A stretch of DNA of 64,000 nucleotides. It comes from Patiria pectinifera. Lineage: Eukaryota > Echinodermata > Asteroidea > Valvatida > Asterinidae. The DNA lies in contig CM057134.1 of NCBI GenBank assembly GCA_029964075.1, forward strand, positions 19,384,905 to 19,448,904, given 5' to 3'. The notes below the pieces were generated by a model. The model was not told where the DNA came from and ran no database searches. It saw nothing but the letters and a program-made list of their open reading frames with translations. Both the position numbers and the translations under genes were made by a program. Every line of letters starts with the position of its first letter. The first letter of the stretch is position 1. This document shows, piece after piece, positions 57,610 to 64,000 of the stretch.

Positions 57610-58105
57610 TTTATAACACCTCATCCACAGATTCTGCATCTTGATTGGCCGAGAGTGAATCACATGTTATTCACTATTTTTTCTATCTTGCTTTGCACGG
57701 CTAATAGAACTATACCCATAGCCGTAGCAACCAAACTATACGTATAAATGCATGTATGGGTACGGGTGTGCCAGTTGCGCGAATTGCTCGAGGCACTAGC
57801 ACTACAGAGCTGTAGGTTCAAACATTTCGTGAAGGGTTAGTTTGGGAAAGTGCAGGTAAAACTTCAACCAATTTGTATTCAAATTGAAGTACCGGTACAT
57901 TTTAATTGTATTTAGATTAAATTAATCAGTTATTGCTTAATGCAGAATCTGTGAGAGAGGTGTTATAAAACAAATATTGACTGCTTTAATGTCGGTGACC
58001 CATGGAGCATTCTATTTTCCCTCGGCTTCGCCTCGGGAAAAAAGAATGTCCATGGATGACCTCGGGAGGCTAGTTTTACTACACCACTCGAAGCATTCAA
58101 TATTA
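57610..58105 (+). mobile_element. Family E repeat, copy 2
   Basis: Same orientation and block order as the copy at 39832-40455. It also has an inverted pair, TTTTCCCTCGGCTTCGCC / CCTCGGGAAAAAAG. It ends about 45 bp from the exon 2 donor. Confidence 0.75.
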
Positions 58106-58150
58106 CGCTGGCCCTCTGGGTCAACCATTAAATACAAGAGAGCGCCTGAC

Positions 58151-58331
58151 CTGCACGCTGCTGTTGAGCTTTCTCTACCTCCTCCCTCCGTTCTTTCTTC
58201 TCTCTCTCCAGTGATTTCTTGAGTCGTTCGTTCTCAAACTCCAAGTCTCTCGCTTTCTGATGATGCTGTCTCGAGTCATGCTCCAGACGACGCTTCTGGG
58301 ATTCCAAGTTGGTTATCTTCAGCTTGTTATC
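58151..58331 (-). CDS. Coiled-coil gene, exon 2
   Basis: Acceptor CACCCTTTCCCAG, donor GCAG|GTCAGG. 181 bp, phase 0 in and 1 out: DNKLKITNLESQKRRLEHDS, then RQHHQKARDLEFENERLKKS and LEREKKERREEVEKAQQQRA. Highly charged coiled coil. Confidence 0.88.
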
Positions 58332-58394
58332 CTGGGAAAGGGTGGTTAAATTATTCTGCATTATGGAATGTTTGCATCAGGGGAATTAATTTAA

Positions 58395-58941
58395 AGGTAG
58401 AGTACATCATTTGTCATTTGTGCATTATTTTTTGGTTGAACAAAAGTGCTCAAAATCTAATGAGGGGTGCTCAACAACTACTACCTGATGAAGTTTTAGC
58501 TCAGTGAATGCTGTGTATTCTGAGAACACAATATTCTAGGATCTCGATTTCAATTCAAAAGTTGCCAAGTCATGTTTTGAATTGCGCCCAAAAATTAGCA
58601 TCCGGGACACATTCTCATTTGGCCAATTGCAGTTACGCGATGTCACGCACTGAGCCGACGAATTACAATGTTAGCAACCCCGCGCGCGTACGTGTGCCTC
58701 GTGTCAATGCTTGCGTGCACCCATACATGGCTTCGCCAAATTAAAAACATTCTAAAGGAAACTTCCAAAAAGGTGCATCGTTGGAAATGACCTTCTTTTA
58801 ATGTTTTCTTAAAAATGACAGCATGCCAGAAAGAATAATTTCACAGGGAGTTTAGTGTCATTACTATCTTTAAACCAAGTAAGCTTTTCAACAATAATTT
58901 GGTCAGTTACTTTTTGGATGGCTGCAAATGATCTACTCTTT
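58395..58941. mobile_element. TIR element, family B (full length)
   Basis: AGGTAGAGTACATCATTTG at the left (preceded by TTAA, 58391-58394) and the right end, read inward AAAGAGTAGATCATTTGC, are inverted. The body matches 31780-32295 (GGGTGCTCAACAACTA, ATATTCTAGGATCTCGATTT, GCGATGTCACGCACTGA). Confidence 0.72.
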
Positions 58942-59071
58942 TTTTGAGTTCATTTTTTGCTCTTCACTGGCGTAATTTCGTAAGACCGAGAGCTTCCAAT
59001 AAATAAATTCTCAAGCTCAAACACTCCACCATACAAAATAGTGATTCAAACCAGCCAGCCGACCCCGGCAA

Positions 59072-59145
59072 GCTCTGTGGTCGTGTGGTGAGACGTCTGC
59101 ACTAGTAAGCAGGAGGTCGTGGGTTCGAGTCCCACTGAGTATATA
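59072..59145 (+). repeat. tRNA-like SINE head (family S), second copy
   Basis: GTGGTGAGACGTCTGCACTA, GTAAGCAGGAGGTCGTGGG and TTCGAGTCCCAC. Same 8-base anticodon loop as the copy at 33768. Confidence 0.6.
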
Positions 59146-59519
59146 GCTTGCAAATGTTTTTCTCACAAGCTCTTGGGCAGCAATGAGTAAACAGTGCATA
59201 GTAACATTATGATAAGCCATTGTGATTTTCAGAGGTGATGTTAATTAACTGGCGAACTCACCACTTTGACTCTGTTAAGCTCTTTAGCATAAATCTGTGT
59301 GGGCAGCAAACACAAAAAGGTACACAGCACAGGTCACGGGTGACAGGTCAAAGGTCAAAGTTCATAGCATGCAAGGTAGTGGGGGATAAAGCAGACATGC
59401 AGAGAAAAGTGAGTGCATACAAATAACAATCGACAGAATAAAGCAATTTAAAAAATGTCATTATGCAATTATGAAGTTAAAGTGAAGTGTTTTAAAACAA
59501 CTCAACACTCATATGTTGG

Positions 59520-60375
59520 AGGTCCTCACAAGTCTATCACAAGTCTATCATAAGTCTATCATAAGTCCTCACGTTTAATATGTCAAAAGTCCTCACAAGT
59601 CTATCATAGGTCCTCGCAAGCCTTTTTTTATCACAAGTCCTCACAAGCCCATCACAGTCCATCACAAGTCCTCACAAGAGTGATATGTCACAAGTCCTCA
59701 CAAGTCTATCACAAGTTCTCACAAGTATAGCACCAGTCCTCACAAGTCCATCACATGTGCATCACAAGTCCATCACGAGTCTATCACAAGTCCTCACAAG
59801 TTTAATGTCACAAGTCTGCCAAGAGTCCTCACAAGTCTATCACAATTTGAATATATCACACCGTCACATGTCTTCACAAGTCAATCACAAGTCGATCATA
59901 AGTCAATCACAAGTCTGTCACAACAAGTCTGTCACAAGTCTGCCACAAGTCCTCACGAGTCTATCACAAGTCCTCACAAGTTTAATGCCACAAGTCTGCC
60001 AAGAGTCCTCACAAGTCTATCACAACTTGAATATATCACACCGTCACACGTTTTCACAAGTCAATCACAAGTCTATCACAAGTCAATCACAAGTCAATCA
60101 CAAGTCTGTCACGACAAGTCTGTCACAAGTCTGCCACAAGTCCTCATGAGTCTATTACAAGTCCTCACAAGTTTAATATATCACAAGTGTTCACAAGTTT
60201 AATGTCAGAATTCCTCACAGCATTCTTTTGTCAAATGTTTTCACAAGTCCTCACAAGTCTATCATAAATCTATCATAAGTCCTCACACGTTTTTATGTCA
60301 CAATTCCTCACAAGTCTATCATAGGTCCTCACAAGTCTATCACAAGGTTCTCACAAGTATATCACAAGTCAATCC
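59520..60375. repeat. CACAAGTC minisatellite
   Basis: Dozens of 10-30 bp units (TCCTCACAAGTCTATCACAA). It contains a longer repeat of about 180 bp (TTTAATGTCACAAGTCTGCC at about 59801 and TTTAATGCCACAAGTCTGCC at about 59981). It lies about 430 bp downstream of exon 1. The plus-strand 154-codon frame is repeat-derived. Confidence 0.92.
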
Positions 60376-60805
60376 CCGTTCTTCATTGAGACAAATAACA
60401 CAATTCCTTTGATTGACAATATTTTATTAAAAAGATTGGGGGGCGGGGAGAATTTTTAAATGATCTTATGGAAAGGTTTTGGGAATGTCTTCTGGGAACG
60501 TCTTCCAAAATGCAATAGTCAACAGGAATGTTTTCCTAAGGTGCAATTTTCGTTAATTATTATCATTATAATAAATTATTATTATTATCATTAATAAAAC
60601 TTACACCTCTGTGACATTGACATGAGTGTCAGGGTTAAAGTCAACCAGATATTTTTTAGTGAATACGATCAGTAAGAGATTAACTTGCAGAAATTGCTTT
60701 GAAGTTAACAAATGTTTCATCACAGAAACTAAAAGTTAATTGAATGTTAACTGTTGTGAATAAAAATTCAGGTTGGCAAGCAGGGTTTTTTTGCGCGTGT
60801 TTTAC

Positions 60806-60901
60806 CTGTTCAATACTATCCTTCATCTTCCGGATTTTGTCTCTTTCTGTCCGCATTTCGTCTTCCATTATTTTCCTCTCTTTGTCCAGAACTTCTTGGA
60901 C
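60806..60901 (-). CDS. Coiled-coil gene, exon 1 within the window
   Basis: Acceptor GTTGTTTTAAG, donor CAG|GTAAAA. 96 bp, phase 0: VQEVLDKERKIMEDEMRTER, then DKIRKMKDSIEQ. Coiled coil. Because it has an acceptor and no start codon, the gene continues 5' past position 64000. Confidence 0.82.
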
Positions 60902-61069
60902 CTTAAAACAACGAAGACAACATGCAAACATCTACCCAGGGTGAAATTAACAGTGGTCCACCATGAGCAGAACTGAGTTTGATCGAACATGGTCCTAGAT
61001 TTTGGATTCTCTACCCCGGGTCGAGCCTCTCACGCCTGGTCCCGACCGAGGTTGAATTTTACCCGTGGG

Positions 61070-61380
61070 GAGTGTGGCCTTGTGGTTAGGGTTCATGACT
61101 CATGATCAGAGGGTCAGGGGTTCAAATCCAGCTGCTGGCATATGTTATGTCCCTGGTCAAGCCACTTCACCCCACTTGCCTCTCTCCAGCCAGGAGAATA
61201 AATGGGTACCGGTTTTAGTTGGGGAGTAACCTACGATGGACTAGGACTAGCATCCCATCCGGGGGAATAGAAATATTTTCAGTCATTTCATGCCAAGGAA
61301 ACCGGAGATAAACGCTGGCTGATGGGCCACATTGGCTCCTGACAAACTTTACTTCATTTTACCCACGTTGTTTTCCTGCT
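61070..61380 (+). mobile_element. tRNA-derived SINE (family F)
   Basis: The head carries GTGGCCTTGTGGTTAGGGTT (A-box region) and GGGGTTCAAATCC (B-box). The body has GTCAAGCCACTTCACCCCAC, TCTCTCCAGCCAGGAGAATA and AATGGGTACCGG, related in layout to family A. It ends near CTCCTGACAAACTTTACTTC. Confidence 0.72.
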
Positions 61381-61792
61381 AGCGTGAACGGGCTTCATGA
61401 ATATCCCTGGGTTCGACTCAGGTACAACATGGTAATTTCAGACAGAGTATAAGGGCCTATGGATTTAACTACAGTCACATTAGCAACATTTTTTTACAGC
61501 ATGCAACACACAGCTTAAACGCTGACTGAAACAAAATATTTATATTTTAATGTGACAAATCAACAAACGAATGCATTCATTCAGCTGATTAACTACGTAA
61601 AAATTAGTTGTTTCTTCCAAAATCAGACCTACAAATTCCAAATAATTATGCAGACACCAGACTAAAATTGTAGAGAAATCCAAATTTCAATTATTTATTA
61701 ATGCAAATTACCTGATACAATTTTTTTCTACAACTTTTTTTCCAAATATGTACATTTGGTGCATTTCTTTATGAATTTAATGGAAAGAATTT

Positions 61793-61978
61793 TGCGTCCT
61801 GACGCCACTTCGACGGTTGTGTACAAAGTCTATGGAGAGACAGGAAAATTTTCAAAATATTTCCTGACAAAATTGGAAATATTTCTTAGACCCAGATTCA
61901 TGTCTTATCATCAGTTTTGCAATGACTGACCCTTATTGAGATGATTTATGAAAAAAAGTTGCGTCAGGTTGCAACATT
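61793..61978. mobile_element. Diverged relative of the foldback at 1.8-2.6 kb
   Basis: CCTGACGCCACTTC, TTGTGTACAAAGTCTATGG, AATGACTGACCCTTATTGAG and GTCAGGTTGCAACATT match, in reverse order and orientation, the outer parts of 1830-2563. The interior is absent. Confidence 0.6.
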
Positions 61979-62159
61979 CTTTCCTATTTAACTTTTGATA
62001 TTGAAGGATGTATTGTCTGTGCCCTTGAATAAATTTGATGCTTTTTTCTCCAAACTAGTTTTCAATTTGTGTGTTATATTTTAATGTCAACGTACTTTTT
62101 TCTGTCTGTTCTGGGAATCTGAAACCCTCTGGACATAGGCTTAACTATTTTGGTTACTT

Positions 62160-63080
62160 TTGTGCAGAAACAGATCCACCCTGCACGTAGACTGGTCCCC
62201 GACTCATACATTGTCAATTCTGATAGGGGGCAGGAACCAGTCTACCATGTGGGAATTTAATCAGAGATGAAACTAGCTTTTGGAATTTGGAAGAAGAAAA
62301 ATCAGAAATAGGATGGGGGTCCGCATCGGCCTTATTACAAAAGCCAGAATTCTGAATAAAATTGGAAAAGTTTAATCTCTGTTTAATTAAAGAGAATACA
62401 ACATTTGCAAACATCAAAAAACGAAACTAACAAATTATCATGAAAAACCTTAATTAATGGACTGTTAGTGAATGCAGTCTAAAACATCCTGTAAAATCAT
62501 GGTACACGGTGTGCTGACATTTTCCAGTAAAGTGGTATTTTTGTATCAATTTCCAACACTTGTCGGCCAACCAGCGTTGGAAAAAACTGGCTATTTTTTA
62601 AAAACTGCTACTTATTTTTCCTATTTAGTTATTCCGCATTGTACAAGCCTGCTAGACTGATTCTCTAGCCTTCTGATTCCCAAAGTCTATAAATTGCTAT
62701 GCTTCTTCTTAAGTTGAGTTAGGGAACCAGACTACAAGAACATGATTGGTTTTCTTGGTTTTTCCAGCATAAACAGGCCCAAAACGTGAAACAAGTCAGT
62801 TTAACAATATTTGCTATATGTATAACACACTAATCTTCTAAATCGATTTATTTCTGAAAATTGCAGCAAAAGCAAATGTTGTACATTCCCTTTAATGTCC
62901 GTTTGAAAATAATTCTATATATCTAAACGCGGGCCAAAATTTGGTCAATGTTTCATTCAAAAGCGAATAACTTTTGTGTTGCTTGAAAAAATATATCAAT
63001 TTACAGAAGCAACCTTTTTTTTTTTAAGACAAAATTTGAAAATAGCACAGTACATTTTGAAACGGCAAATCAAGTTTCAT
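62160..63080. mobile_element. Family C repeat
   Basis: Contains the hairpin GTAGACTGGTCCCC (62187-62200) with GGAACCAGTCTAC (62233-62245). Then come blocks GTGTGCTGACATTTTCCA, TTGTATCAATTTCCAACA, AGGGAACCAGACTACAAG and TTTCATTCAAAAGCGAATAA, in the same order as in 49.7-51.6 kb except for the hairpin position. Confidence 0.6.
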
Positions 63081-63499
63081 GTTTGATCTTTCTGACTCCT
63101 ACTAAAAAGTAAACTTCTTTGACACATTTTCGAACGATCACAGCTTTATAATGACACTTGACATCGTATCCGATTTCACGTCTAGATTGTATCACAGCGG
63201 AATTTGACACCCTCGACTTAATTCCAACAACAACTACAGATAGACTGTGGCAGTATACCCCACGTCAGGGGCAATGTATAACAAGTGTACCTGTGGGTGT
63301 ATGACCGTGTTTACACTAGGTAGCGTCACACTTTATGGTCTCTCGTTAGATACATGTTAGGTAAACATAACGATCATAGATAACATTGACATCAGGATTC
63401 TACATGTAAGTCTACAGATCAGGTCCACTGTAACTGTTTATTTTTTTAATTTGCAAGAATGGAAAATAACACTATTATGGTTGTGCTTGTAATGTGTAT

Positions 63500-63612
63500 T
63501 TCATACCAATTGTAGTAAAGCGTCCAGCCCAAGAACACAAGCACCATGTTTGTGTCAGGGTTCAAACCCATGTACAATTGCATTCATGAGGACAGTGTAA
63601 CCACTTCCCGAA
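63500..63612 (-). mobile_element. SINE family A fragment, reverse orientation
   Basis: CCAATTGTAGTAAAGCGTCC, AAGAACACAAGCACCATGTT and GGGTTCAAACCC (B-box complement) followed by a GAGGACAGTGTAACCACTT head match the complement of 27.70-27.86 kb. Confidence 0.65.
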
Positions 63613-63769
63613 AATATCAGAGACTCCAAAAAATGTTGCTTTATTCAAAAGCAAATTTACAACAGCTCAAGATTAAACAAATTTATGTTAAATTTCCAGA
63701 CATGACATCTTCTGCAGTATCGTTTGAATGAATTGTTTTTTACAAGCCACCAAACAAGTTAAAGGGAAC

Positions 63770-64000
63770 ATTGCAAAAATATCAAATTATTATTAAATAA
63801 CTTGGACTTTTAGTGAATGACAATCTTAAGCATCCTGTAAAATCATGGCACCTGGTGTGCTGTCATTTTCAAGAAAAGTGGTCTTTCTGAATAAATTTTT
63901 AATGCTGGTCAGCCGACCAGCATTGCAAACTTGGTTTTTTTTTCAAATGCTGCCTCCAATTTACCAAATTTAGTTTGTCCGCATTTTTTTTGCAATTGAT
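63770..64000. mobile_element. Family C repeat, cut by the window edge
   Basis: ATGGCACCTGGTGTGCTGTC, TTTCAAGAAAAGTGG and a GGTCAGCCGACCAGCATT inverted segment match 49.89-50.04 kb. Confidence 0.6.

Noticed and set aside
59685-60149. 154-codon plus-strand frame of SQVLTSL-type repeats
   Set aside because: Generated by the CACAAGTC minisatellite.

Overview
The window is eukaryotic nuclear DNA from an animal. It is AT-rich and intron-dense, with GT-AG introns, tRNA-derived SINEs, foldback and terminal-inverted-repeat (TIR) elements, a decayed R2-like retrotransposon and very many minisatellites. The repeat style fits a marine invertebrate (deuterostome or lophotrochozoan), but the sequence alone does not settle the clade. 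No prokaryotic gene, operon or CRISPR array is present.

Main gene (minus strand, about 60.9 kb down to 24.9 kb, 5' end beyond the right edge). I traced 22 coding exons by splice sites and reading-frame phase. Exons 1-8 (60901 to 42517) give 406 codons of almost continuous coiled coil. Exon 9 (39329-36657) is an 891-codon acidic exon built on a 38-residue repeat. It has its own strong start codon and no usable in-phase acceptor, so it looks like an alternative first exon. Exons 10-22 (35909 to 24915) give 601 further codons of coiled coil, a Ser/Thr/Pro/Gly-rich tail and a TAA stop. Phases match at every junction, and exons 8, 9 and 10 meet in phase 0. Two products are therefore predicted: a long one (at least 1007 residues here, without exon 9) and one starting in exon 9 (1492 residues). 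I do not recognise the family.

Most striking pattern. At several exons of this gene (4, 11, 17, 22, probably 8) the 3' end of the exon is the first unit of a tandem array that runs into the downstream intron or 3' UTR. At exons 4, 11 and 17, copies keep coding sequence plus the 5' splice site (GTGAGT or GTAAGT), giving rows of decoy donors. At exon 22 the last coding codons and the stop lie inside the first unit. At exon 13 a 21-bp array reaches the acceptor side.

Left part (1-16 kb, plus strand). There is a possible small gene: first exon near 1568, tandemly duplicated exon-like blocks at 7.0-9.9 kb, and exon-like pieces at 13.7, 14.1 and 15.3 kb followed by AATAAA. Between them lie a foldback element (1.8-2.6 kb), splice-site-containing repeats (4.9-5.2 kb), a GC-rich island with nine 50-bp repeats (5.9-6.8 kb) and the R2-like relic (10.9-13.2 kb). 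From 16 to 24 kb no gene was found, only repeats and a hAT-like MITE (23.0-23.4 kb).

The introns of the main gene hold a TTAA-flanked TIR element family (at least nine copies), SINEs, a family with a conserved 13-bp-stem hairpin, and a 48-copy 10-bp satellite at 31.2-31.7 kb.
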